This document shows, one piece after another, positions 17,004 through 25,776 of a stretch of DNA of 64,000 bases. Position 1 is the stretch's first letter. Each line of letters starts with the position of its first letter. The stretch is taken from positions 744,001 to 808,000 of the forward strand of contig NZ_OY787470.1 in the NCBI RefSeq assembly GCF_963678835.1. The letters run 5' to 3'. The notes under the pieces were generated by a model. The model was not told the DNA's origin. It saw only the letters and a program-made list of their open reading frames with translations, and ran no database searches. The stretch comes from an uncultured Desulfuromonas sp. GTDB taxonomy: Bacteria; Desulfobacterota; Desulfuromonadia; Desulfuromonadales; Desulfuromonadaceae. The translations under genes and the position numbers were made by a program.

Positions 17004-18443
17004 ATGGGGATTCAAAGTTCTTTATTCAGTGGTGTTAGCGGTCTTAATGCAAATGGTAATGCCCTTACAGTGCTGGGGAATAATATCGCTAACAGCAATA
17101 CCATTGGCTTTAAAGCCAGCCGCACGATTTTTTCTGATTTACTGTCGGCAGAAGTTGCTGGCTCTGGTGGTGCTTCTCAGGTCGGGCGTGGTGCGGGCTT
17201 GTCAACGGTCGACAACATTTTTAGTCAGGGGACTTTCGAGACAACGGAATCCAATACTGACCTCGCCATTGAAGGGCCTGGATTTTTTATGGTCAGCAGT
17301 CCTACCGATGCAACGACCTATTTTACCCGTGCCGGTGCATTCAACTTTGACGAAACCGGAACGCTGGTTAATCCTGAAGGCTATGCTGTTCAAGGCTATT
17401 ATCTTAATAATGATGGTGAGACGGTTGGCGATATTACCGATCTTCAGATTGAGACCCGTTCTTTTTCTCCAGCCAACCCAACATCTCAAATTTCCTTGGC
17501 GACCAATCTTAATGCCAATTCGACCTATCTGGGCACGCCTGGTGATGGCGTGTCACCGTTTGATATCACTGATCCGGCTGATACGAGTAACTATGCATCT
17601 TCAGTACGCATTTTTGATTCTCTAGGGCGTGAGCATTTGGTGACGACCTATTTCAATAAGCTGGATCCAGACGGAAATCCGAGTGGGGTCATGCAGTGGG
17701 AATCACATACTGTGGTCTCAGGGGCTGATGTCCAGGATCCCGTTGTGGATGAATTTGTTGAGGTCGGGCGCAGTATCCTGTCTTTTGATACCGGAGGTCG
17801 TCTTGTTAACGTGTTGGATATTGGCGGTACAATTGCAAGCGGCCCCTCTACTGATGCGGCCCGTGTCTATGATGCAAATGGCGACCTTTACGAAAGCAGT
17901 GTAGCAAGTTATCCGCTGACGACAGATGTTGACGTAGTTGAGCCGCAGCCGACAATGAGTACTGTTGCTGGTGGGTTGAGCTGGGTCAATGAAGCAGAGC
18001 CGACGCAGCAGGTAGCTATCACTTTTGGAGCAACCCAGTACTCCAGTGAGTCTGATGTTATCTCTCAAACCCAGGACGGTTACTCTACGGGAACTCTTGT
18101 CAGCCTGACGGTAGATAACGATGGTAATATTCTGGGCAATTACTCAAATGGTGAACCACGTAAACTAGCCCGGATTGCTTTGGCTAAATTTTCCAACCCG
18201 GTTGGCTTAGCCAAAGCCGGTAACAATCTCTATGGTGCCACGGATGATTCCGGTTCGGCCATCGTCGGTACGGTTGGTTCCGGTGTCGGTAAGATTTTTA
18301 CCAACTCACTGGAGATGTCCAATGTCGACTTGGCGCAGGAATTTGTTAAAATGATTACTACCCAGCGTGGTTTTCAGGCCAATTCCAAGATTATTACAAC
18401 GACGGACGAATTGCTCGGCGAGCTGATTAACTTGAAGCGTTAA
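17004..18443 (+). CDS. flgE: FlgE, flagellar hook protein
   Basis: The 479-residue protein has the rod/hook N-terminal motif (LFSGVSGLNANGNALTVLGNNIANSNTIGFKASR) and the C-terminal helix NVDLAQEFVKMITTQRGFQANSKIITTTDELLGELINLKR. FlgE-type middle domains lie between these ends. It polymerises into the hook under the FlgD cap. A GGGAGG site precedes the ATG. A strong terminator follows (18478-18518), ending this transcription unit. Confidence 0.96.
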   Translation: MGIQSSLFSGVSGLNANGNALTVLGNNIANSNTIGFKASRTIFSDLLSAEVAGSGGASQVGRGAGLSTVDNIFSQGTFETTESNTDLAIEGPGFFMVSSPTDATTYFTRAGAFNFDETGTLVNPEGYAVQGYYLNNDGETVGDITDLQIETRSFSPANPTSQISLATNLNANSTYLGTPGDGVSPFDITDPADTSNYASSVRIFDSLGREHLVTTYFNKLDPDGNPSGVMQWESHTVVSGADVQDPVVDEFVEVGRSILSFDTGGRLVNVLDIGGTIASGPSTDAARVYDANGDLYESSVASYPLTTDVDVVEPQPTMSTVAGGLSWVNEAEPTQQVAITFGATQYSSESDVISQTQDGYSTGTLVSLTVDNDGNILGNYSNGEPRKLARIALAKFSNPVGLAKAGNNLYGATDDSGSAIVGTVGSGVGKIFTNSLEMSNVDLAQEFVKMITTQRGFQANSKIITTTDELLGELINLKR

Positions 18444-18802
18444 TCTTACGGGCGGTTGCCCGGTTCTCTTTGATGTGAAAAAGCCGAAAAAACGCGCAAC
18501 GTGTTCTTTCGGCTTTTTCCGTGTGGGCCGTTGAGTTCTGGCCGACAATGCGCGTTTTGGGGATGCACTGCGGATAGGGGCTGCAATTGTTGACGGTTTC
18601 GTTTTTTCTAAGAACACCGCAGCACAATGTTGCAGGCGGCTTTTTGCGGGAACGTGCTGTATTGTCAAGAATAAAAAGGAACTTATCTGTTTCATATCCC
18701 TTCATAACGGTGTAAAATGTCCGTTTAATAAGAGAGTAGAAGATTGGACAGGGACGTCCCACTTGCCATTAAAGTGTAGACCACGCGAAGGTTGAACGTT
18801 TT
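18444..18802. other. Intergenic region flgE-motA
   Basis: This 359-bp gap holds one terminator (18478-18518) and, near 18751, a 10-bp palindrome GGGACGTCCC. No gene, sigma-28 box or correctly spaced sigma-54 box was found; the motA promoter is unidentified. Confidence 0.5.
18478..18518. terminator. Rho-independent terminator after flgE
   Basis: AAAAAGCCGAAA (18478-18489) pairs with TTTCGGCTTTTT (18507-18518), giving a stem flanked by A- and T-runs. It would work in both directions but is placed 34 bp after the flgE stop. Confidence 0.85.
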
Positions 18803-19570
18803 ATGGATATTTCAACAATACTAGGTGCTGTTGCCGCATTCGGCCTGATGATTGCGGCGATGATGAACGGTGGTTCCATTCTGCTGTTTATTGATCCGGC
18901 GTCAATTATGATCGTTGCTGGAGGAACCATTGGATCGACTCTGATCCACTATCCGTTCAAAGAGGTTTTTCGAGCCGTTTCCGTGGCCAAAAAGACGTTG
19001 TTTCATAAAGACCAGGCCCCTGGGGAAATTATCTCTCAGCTGATTGAGTATGCCGGCAAGGCGCGTAAGGAGGGGATTCTTTCCCTGCAATCGGTGATGT
19101 CCAAAGTTGAGGATCCTTTTTTTCTCAAAGGTTTGCAGATGGCGGTTGATGGCCAGGAGCCGGAAGCCTTGCGCGACATGATGGAGCGCGAGCTGGAATA
19201 TGTTCAGGAACGTCATGAAGCCGGCGCTGAGATTTTTACCACCATGGCCGCCTATGCTCCGGCCATGGGTATGATTGGTACGCTGATCGGGCTGGTGCAG
19301 ATGCTGCAGACCATGGACGATCCCTCCTCCATTGGACCGGCCATGGCTGTCGCTTTGTTGACCACGTTTTATGGTGCGGTTGCCGCCAATGTTATTTTTA
19401 CGCCGATGTCGGGCAAGCTGAAGCACCGCTCAGCGTCAGAGATGTTATGCAAAACACTGATTTCTGAGGGGATGAACTCTATTCTGGCCGGTGAAAATCC
19501 CCGGGTGATGGAGCAACGCCTGCACGCATTTGTGGCACCGAATCTGCGTGAAAGCAATTTTAAAAAATAA
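18803..19570 (+). CDS. motA: MotA, stator proton-channel subunit
   Basis: This 255-residue protein has four predicted TM segments (about 5-22, 30-48, 145-168 and 180-202) and the MotA signature FTTMAAYAPAMGMIGTLIGL. It also has the charged cytoplasmic loop (about 55-135) that touches FliG. With MotB it forms the torque-generating ion channel. It starts the second large cluster, and motB follows 85 bp later. Confidence 0.96.
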   Translation: MDISTILGAVAAFGLMIAAMMNGGSILLFIDPASIMIVAGGTIGSTLIHYPFKEVFRAVSVAKKTLFHKDQAPGEIISQLIEYAGKARKEGILSLQSVMSKVEDPFFLKGLQMAVDGQEPEALRDMMERELEYVQERHEAGAEIFTTMAAYAPAMGMIGTLIGLVQMLQTMDDPSSIGPAMAVALLTTFYGAVAANVIFTPMSGKLKHRSASEMLCKTLISEGMNSILAGENPRVMEQRLHAFVAPNLRESNFKK

Positions 19571-19655
19571 GTCTTTTGCTAAAAGCCCTGGATGGCTTTT
19601 AAAAGACTCAAACGCTGCCACTGGCGGGGCATAATGTCGTAGACGGAGACTTCTG

Positions 19656-20396
19656 TTGGCCAAGAAACCAAAAAAGCAATCAGGTGGTGCCCCGGAATGG
19701 ATGGTTACCTACAGCGATATGGTCACTTTGCTGCTGACCTTTTTCGTCCTGTTATTGTCCATGGCCAACATGGATCAGATTAAATTCAGTCAGGCCGCCG
19801 GTTCCCTCAAGGGGGCGTTTGGTGTCTTCGGTGGTAAAGACCGTAAGGAGATCTCTCCGCCGTCGCTGGTGGAAATAGCGCCGGTCCATGACGATCTTGT
19901 TCAGCGTCTCTATACCCGGATCATGACACAGATGAACCGTTTGCGCATGGACCCTTCGATCAAGGTGGTCAAAGACCGTGGCGCGGTTATCCTGCAAATT
20001 AACGATTCCATCCTGTTTGCCCCGGGGTCATCGACCTTGAAGCCTGCGGCATTCCCGGTTCTGACCAAGGTGGCCGAATTGATTCGTCCGTTGCCGTTGT
20101 CGGCACGTATCGAAGGCCATACCGATGATATTCCATTTGGCCGTTCGGATATGAGTAACTGGGATCTGTCAGTGGCCCGTTCCGTTTCGGTTTTGAAGTA
20201 TTTCCAGAAAAACGATTTGTTGCCGCTCAATCGCATGTCCGCTGTCGGTTATGGTGCGGAAAAGCCTCTGGTGCCCAACGATTCACCGGAGAACCGGGCG
20301 AAAAACCGGCGGGTCGAGTTTGTTCTGGAAAGTCTGGGGGATTATCGTGAGGAACTGCCTTATCTGATTGATGCCAATGAGCAGTTGCCTTTTTAA
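19656..20396 (+). CDS. motB: MotB, stator subunit anchored to peptidoglycan
   Basis: This 246-residue protein opens with PEWMVTYSDMVTLLLTFFVLL, a single TM carrying the ion-binding Asp21 of the SDM motif. It ends in an OmpA-like peptidoglycan-binding domain (about 130-235, IEGHTDDIP, NWDLSVARS, NRRVEF). The start is TTG at 19656, supported by an ACGGAG ribosome site and the normal MotB N-terminus. No change in the channel residues suggests a sodium motor, but sequence alone cannot settle this. Confidence 0.96.
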   Translation: MAKKPKKQSGGAPEWMVTYSDMVTLLLTFFVLLLSMANMDQIKFSQAAGSLKGAFGVFGGKDRKEISPPSLVEIAPVHDDLVQRLYTRIMTQMNRLRMDPSIKVVKDRGAVILQINDSILFAPGSSTLKPAAFPVLTKVAELIRPLPLSARIEGHTDDIPFGRSDMSNWDLSVARSVSVLKYFQKNDLLPLNRMSAVGYGAEKPLVPNDSPENRAKNRRVEFVLESLGDYREELPYLIDANEQLPF

Positions 20397-20407
20397 CCGC
20401 AAGGCCA

Positions 20408-20479
20408 GCAGACTGTTGAAAAACAGACTGTGGAGCCCCTGGACGGTCGTAGACAAATCCGACTTTTTCAACCTCCTGC
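20408..20479. repeat. Imperfect long inverted repeat (MITE-like or attenuator)
   Basis: The arms GTTGAAAAA (20415-20423) and TTTTTCAAC (20464-20472) are perfect, and the match extends imperfectly outward through GCAG/CTGC to 20408 and 20479. The 40-nt loop is GC-rich. It lies in the motB-fliL gap. Confidence 0.4.
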
Positions 20480-20588
20480 GAGCGGGGTGGTCAACAGCTC
20501 TGACGCGGGAAAACAGCACCTACACCTGGGGGATAAATCCTCCCCTATAATTAACACCTTCGAGCAACAAAGAAAGGCAAAATAGATT

Positions 20589-21074
20589 ATGGCTGATGAG
20601 GAAAAGCAGGAAAAAGGCGGAAAAAGCAAGATGATGTTATTCGTCATCATCGGCGTTGTGGTTTTGCTGATTGCTGTGGGGGTTGCCGCTTATCTGCTTG
20701 GTTCGCGTTCTGCGCAACAGGCTCCTGCCGGTGAATCCGCCGAGGTGGAAGATACCTCAAAGGCCGAGGGGGTTGGGCCGATGGTGGATATTACCGATTT
20801 TATTATCAATATCCTGGATAAAAACGAGACCCGTTACCTCAAGGCGGCCATCACCCTGGAGCTTGAAAACGAAGAAACCGTGGCCGAGGTCAATGAGCGC
20901 ATGCCACAGATTCGCGATTCCATCCTGCTGTTGATCGGAAACAAGACCTTTGCCGAGCTCAATGATTTACAGGGGAAACTGCAATTACGGGCGGAGATTA
21001 TTGTTCGCCTGAACAAATTGTTAAAAAAAGGGAAAGTCAAAGGGATCTATTTCACCGAATTTGTTGTCCAATAG
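20589..21074 (+). CDS. fliL: FliL, stator-associated membrane protein
   Basis: The 161-residue protein has a charged N-terminus, one TM segment (about 17-40) and a periplasmic FliL domain (about 60-160, ITDFIINILDKNETRYLKAAITLELEN and LQLRAEIIVRLNKLL). FliL forms a ring around active stators. It stands before fliM, as in many flagellar operons. A GAAAGG site precedes the start. Confidence 0.93.
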   Translation: MADEEKQEKGGKSKMMLFVIIGVVVLLIAVGVAAYLLGSRSAQQAPAGESAEVEDTSKAEGVGPMVDITDFIINILDKNETRYLKAAITLELENEETVAEVNERMPQIRDSILLLIGNKTFAELNDLQGKLQLRAEIIVRLNKLLKKGKVKGIYFTEFVVQ

Positions 21075-21083
21075 GGGGCGTGC

Positions 21084-22073
21084 TTGGAGCGAATTCTCTC
21101 CAAAGATGAAATTGCCGAGCTGTTATCGGCGGTCAAGGACGGGACGCTTGATGCGGAGCTGGAGAGCAGTGACGAGGATTATTCTCCCGAACCACGCGCC
21201 GTTTCCAGTTTCAGTCTGGTACAGAGCAAGGGCCAGGCAACCATGCGCCTGGCCAACTTCGATATTTTGCTGGATGGTTTTGCCCGCAATCTGTCCTTCT
21301 CTCTGTCCAATCGCTTGCAGCGTGCCGTTAGTGTCCTCAGGGAAAGCATCTCCTCCATGGAGTATGAGACCCTAATTCACGAATGCAGTAACCATGAGCT
21401 TTACGGCATTCTCAGCCTCGATCCGTTGAAGAAAAACGGTCTGCTGATTTTTGATTCCAGCATTTCGTTTGCCCAGGTTGAGATTTTGCTTGGCGGCGTT
21501 GCCGAGCATTCCGGCGATTTGCCGCAACGGGGCATGACGACGATTGAGACCAATATCCTCAAAGAGGTTATTCGCGAAAGCTGCCTGGAGCTTAACAAGG
21601 CTTTTTCTCCCATTGAAGCCCTTGAATCCGACCTGGTTCGGGTGGAAAACAATCCACGTCTGGTCACGATTGTTCCAGCGGACACCGAAATGATGGTGGC
21701 GGCCTTTCGGGTCAAAATCAATGAAATAAGCGGTCTGTTGCGGCTGGCGATTCCCTATTCCTCGCTCGATCCAATCCGCGAAAAACTCAAAAGTGAATTG
21801 GGTGCCAGTGGCCCAGGTGGACAGTGGCGTAGCCATCTGGCTCATGAAGTTGAAGATATGGAAGTTGCCGTGTCCGCTCAGTTGGCGAAAATCACCCTGA
21901 ATGTACGCGAAATCCTTGATTTACGCGTTGGCGATATCTTGCAACTCGATTGTTCCGTGGATCAGCCTGTTTCGGTGATGGTTGAAGGCAGAGGGAAGTT
22001 TTCCGGTTTGGCGGGACTTCGTGATGGTAAAAAAGCAGTACGCGTTTTACAACGTTCACAGAGGAGGAGATAA
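21084..22073 (+). CDS. fliM: FliM, C-ring switch protein
   Basis: This 329-residue protein begins MERILSKDEIAELLSAV, which includes a variant of the CheY-P-binding N-terminal motif (LSQDEIDALL in others). The CheC-like middle domain follows (about 40-230, with GLLRLAIPYSSLDPI), then a SpoA/FliN-like C-terminus (about 250-325). FliM receives the CheY signal and sets rotation direction. The start is TTG at 21084, supported by AGGGGG just upstream and by alignment with the family N-terminus. Confidence 0.95.
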   Translation: MERILSKDEIAELLSAVKDGTLDAELESSDEDYSPEPRAVSSFSLVQSKGQATMRLANFDILLDGFARNLSFSLSNRLQRAVSVLRESISSMEYETLIHECSNHELYGILSLDPLKKNGLLIFDSSISFAQVEILLGGVAEHSGDLPQRGMTTIETNILKEVIRESCLELNKAFSPIEALESDLVRVENNPRLVTIVPADTEMMVAAFRVKINEISGLLRLAIPYSSLDPIREKLKSELGASGPGGQWRSHLAHEVEDMEVAVSAQLAKITLNVREILDLRVGDILQLDCSVDQPVSVMVEGRGKFSGLAGLRDGKKAVRVLQRSQRRR

Positions 22074-22077
22074 TCTG

Positions 22078-22401
22078 ATGGAAGAAACCGAAGCGACACC
22101 TGCTCCGGCTCCGGAAACGACAGAGAGTCACGATGAGGACCTGAAGAATCTGGAACTGTTGCTGGATATCCCTCTGGATGTGTCGGTTGAAGTTGGTCGG
22201 ACGAAAATTCTGGTTCGCGAATTGCTGCAGATGGATGAGGGCTATGTCATTGAGCTGGGTAAAAATGCCAATGAACCCCTTGATGTGTACGTGAATTCCC
22301 GTCTCATTGCCCGCGGTGAAGTGGTGCTGGTGGATGACAAGTTGGGACTGCGTTTGACCGATGTGATCAGTCCGGCTGAGCGGATCGAAAAACTGGCTTG
22401 A
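22078..22401 (+). CDS. fliN: FliN, C-ring switch protein
   Basis: This 107-residue protein has an acidic N-terminal tail (1-28) and a single SpoA/SPOA domain (LLDIPLDVSVEVGRTKILVRELLQMDEGYVIEL). It forms the base of the C-ring with FliM and docks FliH. The ATG at 22078 has a GAGGAGG site and follows the fliM stop by 4 bp. It overlaps fliO by 4 bp (ATGA). Confidence 0.95.
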   Translation: MEETEATPAPAPETTESHDEDLKNLELLLDIPLDVSVEVGRTKILVRELLQMDEGYVIELGKNANEPLDVYVNSRLIARGEVVLVDDKLGLRLTDVISPAERIEKLA

Positions 22402-22796
22402 TGATTGTGAGAGCGTTTGTAGCCGTTTTACTGATTGTTGCCTGGTCCGGGTCCGTCTGGGCCGCCACTGGGCAGGATCTCGAACTTGTGCCGATGGGGC
22501 TTAAAGTCCTGGCTTCTCTGGCGATTGTGCTAGGGTTGGTGCTGTTTCTTTACGCAGTGCTGAAGCGGGCAAACCTGGTTCCCGGAGCTAAGGGCGGCGA
22601 GATTAAAGTGGTTGAGATCCGTCATCTGGCACCGAAGAAGACCCTCTATCTGGTTGCGGTCAAAGACCGAACACTGCTGATTGGAACGACGAGCGAGCGT
22701 ATGGAAACCCTGGCGCAATGGCCCTCTCGCCCCGCAGAAGACTTCGCCGAAGTGCTCGCCGAAACAGAACAGGGTGTGGCCGGAGAAGACGTATGA
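22398..22796 (+). CDS. fliO: FliO, export-gate assembly protein
   Basis: This small 132-residue membrane protein has a signal-like N-terminus (about 1-23), one TM (about 33-55) and a cytoplasmic domain (IKVVEIRHLAPKKTLYLVAVKDRTLLIGTT) typical of FliO. It helps assemble the FliP ring. It overlaps fliN at its start and fliP at its end, each by 4 bp. Confidence 0.9.
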   Translation: MMIVRAFVAVLLIVAWSGSVWAATGQDLELVPMGLKVLASLAIVLGLVLFLYAVLKRANLVPGAKGGEIKVVEIRHLAPKKTLYLVAVKDRTLLIGTTSERMETLAQWPSRPAEDFAEVLAETEQGVAGEDV

Positions 22797-23533
22797 ATAT
22801 ACTGCGTCTGGGGGGTGCCCTCTGTCTGATTCTTTTGCCGGTCACCGGCTGGGCAATTGACCTGCCGACCATCACTCTCGGCGTGGAAAATGCCGCGACG
22901 CCCAACGAAGTGTCGATGGCAGTGCAGATTCTGCTGGTTCTGACGATTCTGTCGGTGGCACCGGCGATTTTGCTGATGACGACGGCGTTTGTTCGCGTGG
23001 TCGTGGTGTTGTCGTTTATCCGTCAAGCCATGGGCACCCAACAGATGCCGCCTAACCAGGTGATCGTTGGGTTATCGTTGTTTCTGACCTTTTTTATCAT
23101 GGCTCCGGTCTATAGCGTGGTCAATGAACGGGCCGTACAGCCCTATCTGGCCGGGGAAATTGACCAAACTCAGGCGTTGACGGAAGCCGTCAACCCGGTG
23201 CGGGATTTTATGTATTCCCAGACGCGCGAAAAAGACCTGGCCTTGTTAGTCGATATCGCCGGTGATGATCGGCCGGATAGCATTGATGATGTGCCGACGA
23301 CAACCTTGATTCCGGCGTTTATGCTCTCGGAGCTCAATCGGGCTTTTCAGATCGGTTTTATGGTTTATGTGCCGTTTCTGGTCATCGATATGGTGGTTGC
23401 CTCGGTGTTGATGTCCATGGGGATGATGATGTTGCCGCCGCCGATCATTTCGTTGCCGTTCAAGCTGTTGCTGTTTGTTCTTGTTGACGGCTGGGGGCTG
23501 GTTGTTGGCTCGCTGGTCAAAAGTTTTTCCTGA
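22793..23533 (+). CDS. fliP: FliP, export-gate protein
   Basis: This 246-residue integral membrane protein has an N-terminal signal peptide (about 1-18) and the FliP signatures FVRVVVVLSFIRQAMGTQQMPPNQ and FLVIDMVVASVLMSMGMMMLPP. FliP pentamers with FliQ and FliR make the core export gate. The ATG at 22793 overlaps the fliO stop, and the upstream open frame is rejected because the signal peptide starts here. Confidence 0.97.
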   Translation: MNILRLGGALCLILLPVTGWAIDLPTITLGVENAATPNEVSMAVQILLVLTILSVAPAILLMTTAFVRVVVVLSFIRQAMGTQQMPPNQVIVGLSLFLTFFIMAPVYSVVNERAVQPYLAGEIDQTQALTEAVNPVRDFMYSQTREKDLALLVDIAGDDRPDSIDDVPTTTLIPAFMLSELNRAFQIGFMVYVPFLVIDMVVASVLMSMGMMMLPPPIISLPFKLLLFVLVDGWGLVVGSLVKSFS

Positions 23534-23578
23534 TTGGTCGTACCCGGCTGTGAGCTTTTTTGAGCAAAGGAGGTCGAC

Positions 23579-23848
23579 ATGACACCTGAATTCGTCATTG
23601 ATCTGGGTCGCAATGCGGTGAAAACCGTGTTGTTGATTTCGTCTCCAATGCTGTTGTCCGGTTTGATCATCGGTCTGCTGGTAAGTATTTTTCAGGCCGC
23701 CACCCAGATCAATGAACAGACCATGACCTTTATTCCGAAAATTGTCGCCGTCCTGGTGTCGCTGATTCTGTTTGCGCCGTGGATTATCCGGCTGATGTTA
23801 TCCTTTACCGAAAACGTTTTTAACGGCATCACTTTGCTCGGGGGATAG
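23579..23848 (+). CDS. fliQ: FliQ, export-gate protein
   Basis: This 89-residue protein has two TM helices and the FliQ core LLISSPMLLSGLIIGLLVSIFQAATQINEQTMTFIPK. It packs around FliP/FliR in the export gate. An AAAGGAGG site lies close to the ATG. The order fliP-fliQ-fliR-flhB-flhA is the standard gate cluster. Confidence 0.97.
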   Translation: MTPEFVIDLGRNAVKTVLLISSPMLLSGLIIGLLVSIFQAATQINEQTMTFIPKIVAVLVSLILFAPWIIRLMLSFTENVFNGITLLGG

Positions 23849-23854
23849 AACGCA

Positions 23855-24637
23855 GTGGAGCTGCTGTTATTCCCCGTTGATAAATTGCAGCTGGCGTTGA
23901 TCTGTCTGGCGCGAGTTGCTGCAATTCTCGGCAGTATGCCGGTGTTTGGTAGTGGTCAGGTGCCTGCTCGGGCCAAAGTGATTCTGGCCCTGTTCATGAC
24001 GTTTCTGATCTTTCCCGGTGTCGAACCTCTGCTGCCCTCGTACTCCTTTGAACCGCTGCCGTTAATGCTGCTGATCGCCAATGAAGCGATGTTGGGCATT
24101 ATGATGGGCTTTATTGCCCGACTGATTTTTACCGCGGTCGAGTTTGGCGGTACCATTGTCGGTTATCAGATGGGGTTTGCGGCCGCCAACGTCTACGATC
24201 CGCAAAATCAGCGTCAGGTGTCTTTGGTTTCGCAGTTTCAGAATGTTTTTGCCATTCTGGTGTTTCTGGCCCTGGATGTGCATCATCTGTTTATTGAAGC
24301 CATGGTCGATTCCTATCGCCAATTGCCGCCCGGACTGCTTGATTTTTCGTCCGAGGCGGTGCCGTTCATCATGGAGTTGACCGGGCACATGTTTGTTCTG
24401 GCCATCCGTTTCAGTGCTCCGATTCTGGCCGTACTGTTGTTGTCGGGGCTGGTATTGGGCATTCTGGCGCGAGTGTTTCCCCAATTGAATGTCTTTTTGT
24501 TGTCGTTTCCCATCAATATCGGCATGGCGTTTATTATTATCGGTCTGACCATGAACATGGTCGTGGCCATGTTGAACCGGGAGTTCTTTGCACTTCCGGA
24601 AACATTCGCTCAATTGTTGTATTACCTGAAGAATTAA
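23855..24637 (+). CDS. fliR: FliR, export-gate protein
   Basis: This 260-residue protein has about six hydrophobic segments and FliR-type blocks (GFIARLIFTAVEFGGTIVGYQMGFAAANVYDPQNQ). It starts with GTG at 23855, only 6 bp after fliQ. FliR completes the FliP5Q4R1 gate complex. Length and composition fit the family. Confidence 0.95.
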   Translation: MELLLFPVDKLQLALICLARVAAILGSMPVFGSGQVPARAKVILALFMTFLIFPGVEPLLPSYSFEPLPLMLLIANEAMLGIMMGFIARLIFTAVEFGGTIVGYQMGFAAANVYDPQNQRQVSLVSQFQNVFAILVFLALDVHHLFIEAMVDSYRQLPPGLLDFSSEAVPFIMELTGHMFVLAIRFSAPILAVLLLSGLVLGILARVFPQLNVFLLSFPINIGMAFIIIGLTMNMVVAMLNREFFALPETFAQLLYYLKN

Positions 24638-24679
24638 ACGCAAAAGATGGTCGTGTGATCATCGGTTGCAGGAGCTTGG

Positions 24680-25741
24680 ATGGCCGAGGAGTCTGGACAG
24701 GAACGGACTGAAGAAGCCACCAGTAAGCGGCGAGAGGATTTTCGCAAAAAAGGTCAGGTGGCCCAAAGCAAAGAGGTCAATACGGCCGCCTTGCTGAGCC
24801 TGTCGCTGCTGCTGTGGTATTTCTATGGTGGATCATTCTGGGGGCAGTTGTCGTGGCTGGTCGGCCATTTCTGGGAGCAGTGCGGATCACTGGTTGTGAC
24901 GCCGCAGTCTGTCGTGCAGATTTTGCTGTTTGTCCTGCAGAAAACCGCGATGCTGTTGTCCCCCCTGTTCCTCATGGTGTTGGTGGTCGGCTTTTTTTCC
25001 AGCTTTCTCCAGATTGGCTGGCTGTTTACCGGCAAGCCGCTGATGCCGGATCTCTCCAAGCTCGACCCGATCAAAGGAGCGGGGCGTTTTGTCTCCAAGC
25101 GCTCTCTTGTTGAACTGGTGAAATCCCTGGCCAAAGTCGCCTTGGTCGGTTACGTCGCCTATAAGACCGTGTACAGCGAATTTGACAACGCGCTGTATCT
25201 GGTCGATATGGATGTCATAGAAACGGTCCGTTATGTCGGACGTGTGGCCATGGCTGTCCTGATGAAAAGTTGTGGCATCATGATTCTTCTCGCCCTGCTC
25301 GATTTTATGTTTGTGCGCTGGGAGATGGAAGAGAAGATGAAGATGACCAAGCAAGAGCAGAAAGAGGAGTTCAAGGAGAGCGAAGGGGACCCGCATCTCA
25401 AGGCCAAGGTCCGTTCTATTCAGCAGCAAATGGCCCGACGGCGCATGATGGCGGAAGTGCCTAAAGCCGACGTGGTCATCACCAACCCGACCCACCTTTC
25501 CGTTGCCCTGAAATATGAGCAGGGTGAGATGGATGCCCCGGTAATTATTGCCAAGGGGGCAGATAACCTTGCCATGAAAATTCGTGAGATCGCTCGGGAA
25601 AATGATATTCCGCTTGTCGAAAATGTCGATGTGGCACGAGCCTTGTATAAAGTTGAGGTTGGAGAAGTGGTCCCCGAGCAAATGTTCCAGGCCGTGGCTG
25701 AAATTCTGGCTTACGTCTACAGCCTCAAACGCAAATCGTGA
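24680..25741 (+). CDS. flhB: FlhB, export substrate-specificity switch
   Basis: The 353-residue protein has the charged FlhB N-terminus (ERTEEATSKRREDFRKKGQVAQS), four TM segments (about 35-215) and a cytoplasmic domain with the autocleavage motif NPTH (about 268-271, VVITNPTHLSVALKY). After cleavage, and with FliK, it changes export from hook to filament proteins. A stand-alone copy of its last domain is encoded at 59741. Confidence 0.97.
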   Translation: MAEESGQERTEEATSKRREDFRKKGQVAQSKEVNTAALLSLSLLLWYFYGGSFWGQLSWLVGHFWEQCGSLVVTPQSVVQILLFVLQKTAMLLSPLFLMVLVVGFFSSFLQIGWLFTGKPLMPDLSKLDPIKGAGRFVSKRSLVELVKSLAKVALVGYVAYKTVYSEFDNALYLVDMDVIETVRYVGRVAMAVLMKSCGIMILLALLDFMFVRWEMEEKMKMTKQEQKEEFKESEGDPHLKAKVRSIQQQMARRRMMAEVPKADVVITNPTHLSVALKYEQGEMDAPVIIAKGADNLAMKIREIARENDIPLVENVDVARALYKVEVGEVVPEQMFQAVAEILAYVYSLKRKS

Positions 25742-25776
25742 GAACGTTTTGCCAAGAACTCGTGATTATATAATTT

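Noticed and set aside
16981..17625. 214-codon open frame overlapping flgE on the same strand
   Set aside because: It shares the flgE region in another frame, is rich in unlikely residue runs, and flgE itself is unmistakable.
18746..18775. Possible sigma-54 promoter for motA
   Set aside because: GG and GC are 11 or 12 bases apart instead of 10 and the -24 box is poor.
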